A stretch of 33,330 nt of DNA from a virus: the IMG/VR virus record IMGVR_UViG_3300047560_001424, positions 1-33,330 of that record; one strand, 5' to 3'. Position numbers and translations under genes: made by a program. Within the stretch, counting starts at the first letter, position 1. Each line of letters starts with the position of its first letter. The notes under the pieces were generated by a model. That model was not told the origin of the DNA. It did not search any database and saw nothing but the letters and a program-made list of their open reading frames with translations. Shown here piece by piece: positions 21,523 to 30,876 of this stretch.

Positions 21523-24234
21523 CTATGCTTCTAAAAGATTTCGTTGAGTAATTACTTTATTAACGTACTTGCGAGTTTCTGCAGGAACATATGCAATCTC
21601 AAGAATGTTTTCCCATGTTGGTTTTACACCAGCCTTCTTAGCTTTTTGAATTGCTTTTTCTACGTTGCCTGGTCCCCAGTTATAAGCAGCAAGAGCCAAC
21701 TGCTCATCACCAAACTTGTTTAGCATTTGTTCAATGTATCGCGAGCCACCTTCAATGTTTTGCTGTGGATCAGTAGGATCAACACCAAGTTCTTTTGCTG
21801 TTTCTGGCATAAGTTGCATTAGGCCAGTAGCACCTTTTTTGCTTTTAGCTTGGGGTTTACCTGCTGATTCGGTTTGAATAATAGCTTTAATCAATGGTGG
21901 TTGATTCTGAATCAACGCACTGATGTTTTGTTTGGTTGGTGTTGTGACAGATGGTTGCGTTACGTTGCTTGCTGTTGGCATTGATTCAGAGTTTATATCA
22001 GCCAACAATTGGTCAATTTCAGAAATGCCAGTTAACCCAAGCGCTCCCATTGCAGCACCTGGCGTGCTCAATTTAGGCGTAGTAGGTGAACTTGGCGTAC
22101 CTTCATATAATCGTCCAGCTGCGCCTCTAGAAGCTTGCTGCGCTACTCCACCTACTGCCTCTCCAGCAGCTTGTGATGCTTGCAATGCTTTTACTAATGG
22201 CGTTAATCCTGACAGCGTTTCACCAGCTTGTGGGCTGAAGTAAAGACTTGCTAAGTCTTTCCAGTATTTTTCGTCGGGTTGATTAACTAAAGCACGCGAA
22301 AGCAATCCTAACGCTTTGCGTGTTATTCCTTCTTGCGAGATGATATTTTGCGCTGCTTGCTGGTCTTCAAGCATTTGCTTTTCTGCAGTCAATTGACCAC
22401 GAGTGGTAGATCCACCTAAATAATCACGTTTGCCGACAGCAATTTTCTTTTCGATCTCCAGTGCTTTAATGATGCGTTCTGCTTTATTGCCCAGTGCCGC
22501 TTCTAAGCGCTTTTTCATTATTGGCGTTGTAAACTGAGAAGCCAAATCAAATCCTTCCTGCTTAGCTTCTAAGCTTCGTTGCATAAAGCCACGAATGCCA
22601 GCTTCAAAATCATCTAACTTATCAGCATCAATAAAAGCTTGTCGCAAGTTTGCAATCTGCTCTGGTTCATACTTAAAGATCGTGCCGATCTTTTGCGTAT
22701 CCGTTGGGTCTATATCGAGCAGCATTTTGAACTTGGTTTTTTCAAGTTCATTTAATCCAGCACTCGCATCTTCAAATGCTGCTCTTGCTTCTTTGTAAGT
22801 TGGAGATGCTTCATCCAAATACCTAACCAACTCTTCTTTAGTGTTAGTTAGCAATCGCGCTTTATTGGTTGCGCCTACTTTTTTTGCACCAGTAATCTTA
22901 TCATCCAGAATGCGCTTGGCTTGGTCTAACACATCCAAAGATGTAAGAGACTTATCTGCATTAACTCCAAAGGAGCGCACCTCTTTGATAGCAGCAGACA
23001 AGTTTTTGTCCTTTGCAATCAATTCAGTTAATGCTTCATTCGTTATTTCAGGTGCTTCTTTTCTAGCTTGATCGTATAGCGGTTTAGCTAAAGCTGCACG
23101 CTCACTCTTTAATCCTTCAACAATGTTTTGCGCTGCTTCGGCCATTCGCATCCCGCCACTGTACGGGCTTACTTCAGGACTAACTTGATTGAACACATTT
23201 GATAAGCGATCTAATTGTTCTGCGGCTCTACCTTCGATAGCACGTTTTGCAATATCAATTGATTCTGGCCTTTGAGCTACAATTTGTGCGCTTTGTTTTA
23301 AGCCACCAGTGCCAACAGTTTCAGGTAAAAAGATTGGAAGATTGAGCTGCTGAGCTTCTGTTGCAAGGTTTTGAGCAGCTATCAATTCTTCTGGTCGTAG
23401 GTTCCGTAGTTGTTTGGCAGCTTGTAATGTAGCTGGTGTTGGCTTCTCAAAAGTCACTTTTATATCTGGAGCCCATTGTGGCGGAATGTCGCCAACTGCG
23501 CCAGTTTGTGAACTCAAAAATTGCTTGAGCTTTGCGCCTAGCTGAGCAGCATCAATACCCCGACTTGCTAAGTAATCACCAGCACCTTGAACTGCAGCTC
23601 TACCGCCATAGTATAGTCCAGGAGTCAACGCAGCGCCTAACGTTCCACCTACTGCTGCACCCGTTAATCTGTTTTCTAATCCTGCTTCAGCAGAACCAGC
23701 ACCTTGAATAGCTCCCGTGGCTCCACCAGCTCTAATTAAGGCAGGCAGCGTTTTAGCCTCACTAGCACCAATTAATGTTTTAGCTCCAGGAATTGCTTCA
23801 ACAACGCGTCCAATTAAACCTGGAGCAGCTTTAGCTGAGGTTAAAACTCCAGAACCTAAAGCACTTCCAAGAATAGTACCATATTGAGCAACGTTATATG
23901 CAGTTGGAGATTGTGCCTCAACCTGCTTTAGTAAATCTTGCTCTTCTTTTATCGTTTCAGCGTATGGCTTGTTATATAAAAGAGATTTGATACCAGCGAT
24001 TGCCTCATCTGCAAATGGGTTAAGACCTTGACTAATACCACCAAGAATAGCTGCACTTCTATCAAGTCTATTTACATAGTCTTGCTGCGCAGCAGTCTTA
24101 ATTTTATTTGCAGCAATTTCATTTTGCACAGCATCGTATTTCGCTTGATCAGCTTGAGACAATGGAAATGGTGCCGCGCTTGTAGCAGTTGTGTTGATAT
24201 CTGCTAATAGTGCAAAAGGATCTACCTCAGCCAT
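21523..24234 (-). CDS. Large internal virion protein with lytic transglycosylase domain
   Basis: 903 aa, the largest protein in the window. The first 260 residues include Ala/Gly-rich, membrane-active-looking segments. The middle is helical and charged. The C-terminal domain (about 779-880) is an SLT-type lytic transglycosylase: catalytic E789 in IIQTESAG, then ATGLMQLMPETAKELGV and LAAYNWGPGNVEKA. It is probably ejected with the DNA to cut peptidoglycan, like T7 gp16, although T7 has the domain at the N-terminus. Confidence 0.88.
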   Translation of the reverse strand: MAEVDPFALLADINTTATSAAPFPLSQADQAKYDAVQNEIAANKIKTAAQQDYVNRLDRSAAILGGISQGLNPFADEAIAGIKSLLYNKPYAETIKEEQDLLKQVEAQSPTAYNVAQYGTILGSALGSGVLTSAKAAPGLIGRVVEAIPGAKTLIGASEAKTLPALIRAGGATGAIQGAGSAEAGLENRLTGAAVGGTLGAALTPGLYYGGRAAVQGAGDYLASRGIDAAQLGAKLKQFLSSQTGAVGDIPPQWAPDIKVTFEKPTPATLQAAKQLRNLRPEELIAAQNLATEAQQLNLPIFLPETVGTGGLKQSAQIVAQRPESIDIAKRAIEGRAAEQLDRLSNVFNQVSPEVSPYSGGMRMAEAAQNIVEGLKSERAALAKPLYDQARKEAPEITNEALTELIAKDKNLSAAIKEVRSFGVNADKSLTSLDVLDQAKRILDDKITGAKKVGATNKARLLTNTKEELVRYLDEASPTYKEARAAFEDASAGLNELEKTKFKMLLDIDPTDTQKIGTIFKYEPEQIANLRQAFIDADKLDDFEAGIRGFMQRSLEAKQEGFDLASQFTTPIMKKRLEAALGNKAERIIKALEIEKKIAVGKRDYLGGSTTRGQLTAEKQMLEDQQAAQNIISQEGITRKALGLLSRALVNQPDEKYWKDLASLYFSPQAGETLSGLTPLVKALQASQAAGEAVGGVAQQASRGAAGRLYEGTPSSPTTPKLSTPGAAMGALGLTGISEIDQLLADINSESMPTASNVTQPSVTTPTKQNISALIQNQPPLIKAIIQTESAGKPQAKSKKGATGLMQLMPETAKELGVDPTDPQQNIEGGSRYIEQMLNKFGDEQLALAAYNWGPGNVEKAIQKAKKAGVKPTWENILEIAYVPAETRKYVNKVITQRNLLEA

Positions 24235-24235
24235 G

Positions 24236-25456
24236 TTATTGTGCCTTTTGTCCTCGTGTTATTTGCCAAACTCGCCCATAGCGAATAACAAGATTGTTTG
24301 CTTCTGTTTTTAGATTTTTTCGTTCTTGTGGATCTGAGCTGGCTGCTATTGTCTTTTTTATTTCAACTAGACGGTCAATAGCTTTTTCGCTTGCAGTTTT
24401 ATCAGGTAACTCAAATGGCAATACTTTTGTATTAATTTGCGTATCTGTTGGTTCAATATGTTTATTTGCAATCAATCGATTCTTAGCAAGTTCAGCTTGC
24501 GAAGCATAAGAAGATTTAGAAGCATCAACATATACCTTAAACGCTTTTAGCAAGTCAGCGCGAGCATCATCCGTAAGTCGCGACTTACCGCTAGCAACTT
24601 GTTGTAGCTCTTGAGCATATTGTTGAATAACTGGAAGTACGCTGATTCTTGCTTTTGCTTCCGATGGAGACACAATAGAAGTTGGATCTCCAATCTTTGT
24701 ACCTAATCGCGCAATTTCATTATCCGCAGCAATGCTATCTTGTGACATCAACTCTTCGATAGAATTATACATGTTTGCAATTTGCGTAGCATTTTCGCCT
24801 TGTTTTGTTAAAGCTTGACGCTCTTTATCAATTGCCTCTTGACGACGTTGCGGACCTTGAACAATTTCTTGTTCTGCAACTTTTTGTTGTACCTCTCGCT
24901 GTTGTTTAGGATTAAGTCCAGACATAGCTGGAGTAGTTGGTATGGTTGTTGGTGCTGTTACTGCTAATGGTTGTAAACTTTCAAAACCACTTGGAAGGTT
25001 TCCAGTTTGCTTTACATATTCCAACGCAATTTCTTGTTCTAGCTTTTTTCGTGCTGCAGCTTGATCTGCTTTTGTTGCAATCTCATTTTGAAGAAGGATC
25101 GGATTAAGCTCTGTTAAACGACTCATTACATTTGTAGGAGTATCTTGTTCCGCAAGACTCTTAAGGAACGCAGAGCGATCTACTGCAGTTTTATTAAGCA
25201 ACTGAGTTGCAAGATCGTTTGCTTGAATTGATTCTTCTACTGCTTGTCGCTTAGCTTGATAACCTAAAAGCGCAGATAGAAGACCTTGGCCAATAGCAAT
25301 ACCAAAATTAGAACCAGTGCTGCCATAAGGATTATATAGAGCTGGTGCCGCTTGGTTAAGCGTCATCAATCCCATACCCCACGGATTCTCTGCGCCAGTT
25401 ACGCGAAGACCACCAAGAGCAGTCGCTAATGTATTTGGATATGTTGCATCAGCCAT
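24236..25456 (-). CDS. Internal virion (ejection) protein
   Basis: 406 aa, Ala/Gln/Glu-rich, almost all helical after residue 60 (EEIALEYVKQ-like helices, QKVAEQEIVQGPQRRQEAID). The N-terminus contains NPYGSTGSNFGIAIGQGLLS, a possible membrane-inserting stretch. It lies between the transglycosylase protein and another Gln-rich protein, the arrangement of podovirus core/ejection proteins. No family recognised by motif. Confidence 0.65.
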   Translation of the reverse strand: MADATYPNTLATALGGLRVTGAENPWGMGLMTLNQAAPALYNPYGSTGSNFGIAIGQGLLSALLGYQAKRQAVEESIQANDLATQLLNKTAVDRSAFLKSLAEQDTPTNVMSRLTELNPILLQNEIATKADQAAARKKLEQEIALEYVKQTGNLPSGFESLQPLAVTAPTTIPTTPAMSGLNPKQQREVQQKVAEQEIVQGPQRRQEAIDKERQALTKQGENATQIANMYNSIEELMSQDSIAADNEIARLGTKIGDPTSIVSPSEAKARISVLPVIQQYAQELQQVASGKSRLTDDARADLLKAFKVYVDASKSSYASQAELAKNRLIANKHIEPTDTQINTKVLPFELPDKTASEKAIDRLVEIKKTIAASSDPQERKNLKTEANNLVIRYGRVWQITRGQKAQ

Positions 25457-25463
25457 AAATCAC

Positions 25464-26426
25464 CTATCTTAAAGCCCAATTAGTTGCAGCAGCACCAGCA
25501 CCTGTGCCAACACCTTGAGCAGCAGCAGCCCATGGATTTACTTGTGGTTGCCCACCATAACCTTGCATAGCTTGCATAGCTGCAGCATCTCTTTGTGCAT
25601 TAGCGGCAATTTGAGCAGCCGATACGGCAGATCCACCACCAATACGTGCTGCTTGCAATTGTGCTTGACGATTCTTTTCAGCTTGAATTGCTTCAGCCTC
25701 TGTCGCGTATTGAGTAACGTATGGTTTTTCAAACTGCTGCCATAGTTGTCCAGGCATCATCACATTTTGCATTTGTTGCTGCCATCCTTGCTGCTCATAT
25801 CCAGCACCAGCAGTGAACGCATTAGTCATTGCACTTTGGAGCGCTTCATTCTGAGCGTTCTTCATTGCACGATATTGTGCTTGGTAAGATCCGCTATTTG
25901 GATCAATGCCTTGCTCAAGCATACGCTGATTGAAATCTGCTTCTTGCCTAGCAAACTCTGGATCCATAGACATATGGAATTGCTTCATTGCTACGTCGCG
26001 AGCTTGGTCAAGCTGTCCTTGGTAATTAAACTTGCTTGGATCGTACTGCATAGCTTGCGCCATAGCTTGATCATAAAGAGCACCAGCCGATCCATATACT
26101 TCTTTATTTTGCTGTTCTGGTGAAAGGTTTCTAAACTTTTCCTCTGCAGAGCCTTTTGGTGCACCCGGAATGCCTACTGGTTTAGTTCCAGGAGCTTTAG
26201 TTTCTTTGATTGCTTGGAATGGCTTATCTTGACCAGGCAAACGTCGGCCATAACCGTCAACGCGGTAGCCTTTGTCGTCTACCCATACGCCTTTATATCT
26301 ATGCGTAGGTGGCTTCTTCCACTTAGTCTTATCATCAGTAGTTGAAGTTGGTGCAGTGCTCAATGCTCCACTCGACTTAGTAGCCTTGTTGCCTGCTGTT
26401 GCTGTTCGTGTTGGTGCTGTTGCCAT
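25464..26426 (-). CDS. Gln/Ala-rich internal virion protein
   Basis: 320 aa from ATG 26426 (MATAPTRTATAGNKATKS), 1 nt after the stop of the nozzle gene; a GTG at 26441 would add 5 residues. The N-terminal 80 residues are basic and disordered. The rest is helical, rich in Met, Gln and Ala (LYDQAMAQAMQYDPSKF, GYEQQGWQQQMQNVMM). It ends in an Ala/Gly-rich hydrophobic segment (VGTGAGAAATNWALR) that could enter membrane. Confidence 0.65.
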   Translation of the reverse strand: MATAPTRTATAGNKATKSSGALSTAPTSTTDDKTKWKKPPTHRYKGVWVDDKGYRVDGYGRRLPGQDKPFQAIKETKAPGTKPVGIPGAPKGSAEEKFRNLSPEQQNKEVYGSAGALYDQAMAQAMQYDPSKFNYQGQLDQARDVAMKQFHMSMDPEFARQEADFNQRMLEQGIDPNSGSYQAQYRAMKNAQNEALQSAMTNAFTAGAGYEQQGWQQQMQNVMMPGQLWQQFEKPYVTQYATEAEAIQAEKNRQAQLQAARIGGGSAVSAAQIAANAQRDAAAMQAMQGYGGQPQVNPWAAAAQGVGTGAGAAATNWALR

Positions 26427-26427
26427 A

Positions 26428-28068
26428 TTATACTTGCCCACCCAAATCGTATCTTATTTCAAAGCCTATAAATTGACACGGAGAGTTTTTAATACTGCCT
26501 CCAAACCTAATTGCTGCGCAGTGTCCTTGCCCGGCTACTGCATACCGATCAAAGATATATTCGACATCTCCAGACCACGGCTGGTAGTACGCAGTTAATG
26601 GTAAACCAGTGTATGGATTTATCGTGCCAGCACCTACGCCCCAACGAACTCCCCAAGCTGTAAATATACTTACTGGACTAGTAACATTGGTAAGTATCGA
26701 TTGCCGCTTAAAGTCAGTATCAAGTCCAAGCTGAAGCGTTAATCCACGCTTTGCTTTGATAATTGGCCGAATATCTTTGAACGCTTTGTAGTTGCCACGA
26801 GAGCCGTAGAAGGAAAACGCACTTCTACCTGCAAATGTAATTGCCTCTCCCGCGCTTCCACTTACTACATTATCGGCATAACCAGTCTCGCCTTGGTATA
26901 CAACGCCTCTATTAGAACCGTAGAACGGAAGGTTATTGTATTTGCAAGCAGCAATAGAGTGTTCGCTCGTATACAATTGAAATTGCGTCCATGATTTAGA
27001 ATCAATGCTGTAAACAAGCAGCGTTGCAGTAGAAGTTGAATCTGGCAAAATAATGTAAACTCTGCGACCGGCTGGATAGAAGAATCCAGTCCACATCTCG
27101 CTTAAAGCAACTTGTGTTGCATATTGAGAAATCAGTGGGTTAATTTTGTAGCTTACAACAGTGAGCGCTTGTTCTGGATCTGTTTGAAATAGTGCCGATA
27201 CTGGGACAATACCTTGCTGCGTAATAATCCAAATATCTTGATTGATTCGGATAAATGCTTTTTGTCCAAGTGGCTTACCGATAATAAAGTGCGCGACTAG
27301 ATTCCACGCCCCACCTGCATCTGAAGCAGTAGCATCAGGAGACGAACCTGAGTACATAACGATTTCGCCTTCGCTGGAAACCGCCATGAAGTAATCTTGT
27401 GACGTTACTCCACTCTGGTTTGTATAACTACCAGTGAAGAGAAGATACCCACCACGTCTAAAGATACCGCTAAAATCATAGCTATCAAGCGTGCTTGCTG
27501 CTGTTGTCATTACAGCGCCAGCAGTCTTGTCGTACCACATGGTCATCGTATTTCGCTGAACAAAGTATAAGCGAGTACGATAAGCAGCAACATTGCAAAG
27601 TTCAGTTATAGCTACAGATCCACCACGACACGTTGCGTTGATATTAGCAGCAGCAACTCCACCACCTTTGTAAACTTGTGGCGCGTCGCCATAAGAATTA
27701 GCAAGATACATGTAATAACCATATTGGCTATTACCAAACATCTCCTTATTCCACTTGCCAGATGAATATCCACCAACTTTACTAACGTCAGTTTTAACGC
27801 CAGTAGAACTAATTGAGTAAATCTTAGTACCTTGAGCAGCGATCAATTCTGCAGTTCCATCTTGCTTTGGAAACTCATGCATAAACTGAATTGGCGAAGT
27901 TACTCCCAGATCGCAAAACTGCTGATAGCCAAGGCGTACAGTTGGAGCACCAGCACCAGGAAAGATGTTCTGTAACTCAAGAGCGCTAGTTGGCTCCATG
28001 TTATCGATAGGAGTTATAAGGTCCAATCCTCCCGATGGTGGCGGCATTGTATAGCCTTGAAAGCTCAT
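26428..28068 (-). CDS. Tail nozzle / tubular protein B-like
   Basis: 546 aa, beta-rich. The start GLDLITPIDNMEPTSALELQ followed by NIFPGAGAPTVRLGY is the typical N-terminus of podovirus nozzle proteins. Repeating blades (ELIAAQGTKIYSI, YGYYMYLANSYGDAPQVYKG, DYFMAVSSEGEIVMYSG) suggest a beta-propeller. The end (QFIGFEIRYDLGG) is also typical. It forms the distal tail tube below the adaptor encoded upstream. Confidence 0.8.
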   Translation of the reverse strand: MSFQGYTMPPPSGGLDLITPIDNMEPTSALELQNIFPGAGAPTVRLGYQQFCDLGVTSPIQFMHEFPKQDGTAELIAAQGTKIYSISSTGVKTDVSKVGGYSSGKWNKEMFGNSQYGYYMYLANSYGDAPQVYKGGGVAAANINATCRGGSVAITELCNVAAYRTRLYFVQRNTMTMWYDKTAGAVMTTAASTLDSYDFSGIFRRGGYLLFTGSYTNQSGVTSQDYFMAVSSEGEIVMYSGSSPDATASDAGGAWNLVAHFIIGKPLGQKAFIRINQDIWIITQQGIVPVSALFQTDPEQALTVVSYKINPLISQYATQVALSEMWTGFFYPAGRRVYIILPDSTSTATLLVYSIDSKSWTQFQLYTSEHSIAACKYNNLPFYGSNRGVVYQGETGYADNVVSGSAGEAITFAGRSAFSFYGSRGNYKAFKDIRPIIKAKRGLTLQLGLDTDFKRQSILTNVTSPVSIFTAWGVRWGVGAGTINPYTGLPLTAYYQPWSGDVEYIFDRYAVAGQGHCAAIRFGGSIKNSPCQFIGFEIRYDLGGQV

Positions 28069-28069
28069 G

Positions 28070-28576
28070 CTACCTCTTCAAATTTGGATTGTATGGCATT
28101 TGATATTGAGCGTTCTGCATTGCTTGATTCCAGATGTTGCCTGGTTGCCATTGATTGAAATAACCACCAGCAAATCGCTTTGAGATATCTGGTGGTGTTT
28201 CTCTTGTTTGCTGCCAGGCATTAGGAGCTGCAGACTTTACCCAAGGCGTCTGATCATTGATTGGAGCATTCATTTCTTGAGCTTGCTGTTGTGCTCCAGT
28301 CGTTGATTGTTGCATCGATGGATCGTTTCCTACAGAACTAGGATTCATTCCGACCGTATGCGGTACGCCTTGGCTTTGTGCTTGCTGACTTAAATATGCC
28401 TTTTGCTGTTCATCGTTAGGATTGAACGGTTGGTTAACTGCCTGCATCTGAGCAGGATTATTTTGAAGCGCAGAAACCATGGAAGAACCAATAGGCTGAT
28501 TAGCATATCTGTTGCTTCCATTGGTCTGCGGAACAAACTTATAAATGCTCTGTGCTGGCAGTTTACTAAATGGCAT
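28070..28576 (-). CDS. Gln/Asn-rich virion protein, function unknown
   Basis: 168 aa from ATG 28576 (MPFSKLPAQSIYKFVPQ); a TTG at 28609 would add 11 residues. Low complexity: Gln, Asn, Pro and Met make up much of it, with QPFNPN and ANQPIGS motifs that recur in the neighbouring 262-aa protein. Likely a disordered structural or ejected protein. Confidence 0.55.
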   Translation of the reverse strand: MPFSKLPAQSIYKFVPQTNGSNRYANQPIGSSMVSALQNNPAQMQAVNQPFNPNDEQQKAYLSQQAQSQGVPHTVGMNPSSVGNDPSMQQSTTGAQQQAQEMNAPINDQTPWVKSAAPNAWQQTRETPPDISKRFAGGYFNQWQPGNIWNQAMQNAQYQMPYNPNLKR

Positions 28577-28581
28577 ATTAT

Positions 28582-29370
28582 TTAGCTTATGCTTTGTCCC
28601 CAACCCCAACCAATAGGCTGTCCTGTCATTCCATATTGAAGCTGCATGCCTGGTTGTGGTGGTGGCGTATTAGGATTGAATGGCTGTACCTGAGCATTTA
28701 CTTGTCCAGCAGCAGGTTGATTAGCATAGTTTCTATATGCTGGATTCATGTCAGCCTGTTCAGCAGTCCCATAATTAAGCGGAAGTGGTTGTAATTGTCC
28801 AAGTACGGGCCTAGGCATTGGACGACCTGCACCAGCAAAGTTTCCATAAGCTGGACTATAATCATTCAATACTGGTCGAGGCATTGGCTGAAGATTCCCA
28901 CCCAATGATCCGTCTGCTCCAGCACCAACTCCTTGCAACGCTCCTTGGATTACCTGCTGCTGATTACGACGTGGATCATGCTGTGCATATCCTGGTTGTC
29001 GATAAACGTTGCCAGGCAAACGTCCGCCAGATGAATTTACAAGATCACCACTGGCATTACGATAGATACCAGGAGAAACACGTTGTAATGGAGCTTGAAA
29101 ACCTGGGCCTTTTACTGGGCCACGATTCTCTGGAATTCCAATTGGTCCACCAGAATGAGGAGGCATTTGCGGATTTTCCGGGATATACACTGGATTACCA
29201 GAATGAGGTGGCTGTCGAAACTGTCCAGTGCGCTCATCAAAATTAGGTGAACCCCCGGCATATATTTGCCCATCGCGAGGTGCTACGAAAGAACTTGGAC
29301 CACTAGTACGTGGCATAGAAGCTAGTGCTCCTGATAATTTATTGCCTTTCATTGGTTGTTTAGTTGCCAT
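28582..29370 (-). CDS. Pro/Gly-rich disordered virion protein
   Basis: 262 aa. Internal repeats: PPHSG.P..IPEN at about 54-66 and 70-82, and PMPRPVL at 162-168 and 184-190. The C-terminus is WGWGQSIS. No folded domain is evident. The PMPRP motif also ends the product of the adjacent 29389-30876 gene, suggesting a shared binding partner. It lies between adaptor and nozzle genes, so it is likely a virion component. Confidence 0.55.
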   Translation of the reverse strand: MATKQPMKGNKLSGALASMPRTSGPSSFVAPRDGQIYAGGSPNFDERTGQFRQPPHSGNPVYIPENPQMPPHSGGPIGIPENRGPVKGPGFQAPLQRVSPGIYRNASGDLVNSSGGRLPGNVYRQPGYAQHDPRRNQQQVIQGALQGVGAGADGSLGGNLQPMPRPVLNDYSPAYGNFAGAGRPMPRPVLGQLQPLPLNYGTAEQADMNPAYRNYANQPAAGQVNAQVQPFNPNTPPPQPGMQLQYGMTGQPIGWGWGQSIS

Positions 29371-29388
29371 AGTTATCCTCTATAAAAA

Positions 29389-30876
29389 TTACAATCGTGG
29401 TCGTGGCATTGGTTGTACGTTACTTTGTTGCCAAGGTTTTTGTTGTTGCGGTGGCTGTTGTGGTTGCGGCTGAATTCCAGCGGTAAGTTGTTGCGCACCA
29501 CCTAAATAGTAATCATATTGATTTTGATTAATACGTTCTTTTGCTAATGCTTCATCCAACTTGCTTTTCACTAAATCAAAAGTGATTCCTTGTTGTCTAG
29601 CAAAGTGTTGAGCATTAGCAATTGCAGCTAGAGGATCATTTTGTGCATTGCTTACTGCAGCTTTTGCATACCACGCAGAAACATCGGATGCTTTTTGGCC
29701 AACAAGACCATAAGAAGCAGCAAGAGCATCGGTTAGCGGAACGGTAGAGTTCCATGAGTTAGGATTTGCTGCAGCAACCTTGTCAATTTCTTTCCATTTC
29801 ATATGTGAACCATCTTTACCGAAATCGTAAAGCGATCCATCTGCAAGAGTTCCTTGATAATTAGCATCAAGAATGTTGCCTTCTTTCATCACATCTCTAA
29901 TGTTATCGCGCATAAATTGTGCTTTACCTTTATGCGAACCAGTCCACGATCCAACAAGACCAGCAGCTCCTCCAATTACAGCTCCAACAACAGCTCCAAC
30001 AGCAGTTCCAATACCTGGAACAACTGAGCCAACAGTACCACCAATAGCAGCGCCAGAAGCTGCACCGCCTATAGCGCTATTTCTGTTGCGTTGAGACCCA
30101 GCAGCAGAATCACCAATCATTTCTGCGGTTTTATAGCCTTGATAGGCTCCTGCAACAGCTCCTAAGTATGGCATTGCTTCAGCAGCCATTTCACTTCCCG
30201 CTAAGGATGCAGCCCCAGTTGCAGCAGTGGCACCAGAAATGCCAGCACCAATTTTGTCTCCTGTTTTATATGATTGATAAGCTTGATATGCAGCTAGAAG
30301 AGTAATTGCGCCAGTTGCTACTTGATTCCAATTAACTGAACTTAAAAAGCCTTCATCATTTGCTATTGTTTCTGGCACCTGTTGTTTGCCAATTGGCGTA
30401 TCAATTTCAACAGTTTTTCCGTATTCAAATTGTGGCGTTTGGTAATTAAATTCACCAGGAACATTAGGCAAATTAGATCCAGCAGCAGCGCTTGCGCCAG
30501 TTGTTGTAGGTGTAGTTGTAGCTACCGTACCAGGTGTTGCGTTTGGATTGTTTCTAATTAGCGCACTCTTTATTTCAGGAGTAGCTACTCTGCCGGTAAG
30601 TTGATCAATCCATTTACCAGAATTATCAAGAACATATTTGGTTGCAAGTGCACCACCAACTGTTCCAACGGTTCCGGCAATAGCGGCCATTTGTTGATTT
30701 TTTGCTTGCTCTTTTGCTCTATCCTGCGCAGATGGTGGCGGACCAAAACTAGCCTGAACAGCTTGATATGCTTGGTATGGCGACATTCCATTACGAACCA
30801 ATTGGAAATAGTAATCCTGTGGTTTCATTCCTGGAGCTGGTCTTGGTGCGCCTTGCATTGCCATAATTAAGTCCAT
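29389..30876 (-). CDS. Internal virion protein with glycine-zipper region
   Basis: 495 aa. A helical N-terminus (DYYFQLVRNGMSPYQAYQAV) is followed by a disordered Thr/Pro part (about 105-140). Residues about 200-310 are Ala/Gly-rich with small-residue repeats (GGAASGAAIGGTVGSVVPGI) as in membrane-inserting glycine zippers. The C-terminal part is helical and ends with Pro/Gln repeats and NVQPMPRPRL. Such a protein could form part of the trans-envelope DNA channel. It overlaps the adaptor gene by 10 nt. Confidence 0.65.
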   Translation of the reverse strand: MDLIMAMQGAPRPAPGMKPQDYYFQLVRNGMSPYQAYQAVQASFGPPPSAQDRAKEQAKNQQMAAIAGTVGTVGGALATKYVLDNSGKWIDQLTGRVATPEIKSALIRNNPNATPGTVATTTPTTTGASAAAGSNLPNVPGEFNYQTPQFEYGKTVEIDTPIGKQQVPETIANDEGFLSSVNWNQVATGAITLLAAYQAYQSYKTGDKIGAGISGATAATGAASLAGSEMAAEAMPYLGAVAGAYQGYKTAEMIGDSAAGSQRNRNSAIGGAASGAAIGGTVGSVVPGIGTAVGAVVGAVIGGAAGLVGSWTGSHKGKAQFMRDNIRDVMKEGNILDANYQGTLADGSLYDFGKDGSHMKWKEIDKVAAANPNSWNSTVPLTDALAASYGLVGQKASDVSAWYAKAAVSNAQNDPLAAIANAQHFARQQGITFDLVKSKLDEALAKERINQNQYDYYLGGAQQLTAGIQPQPQQPPQQQKPWQQSNVQPMPRPRL

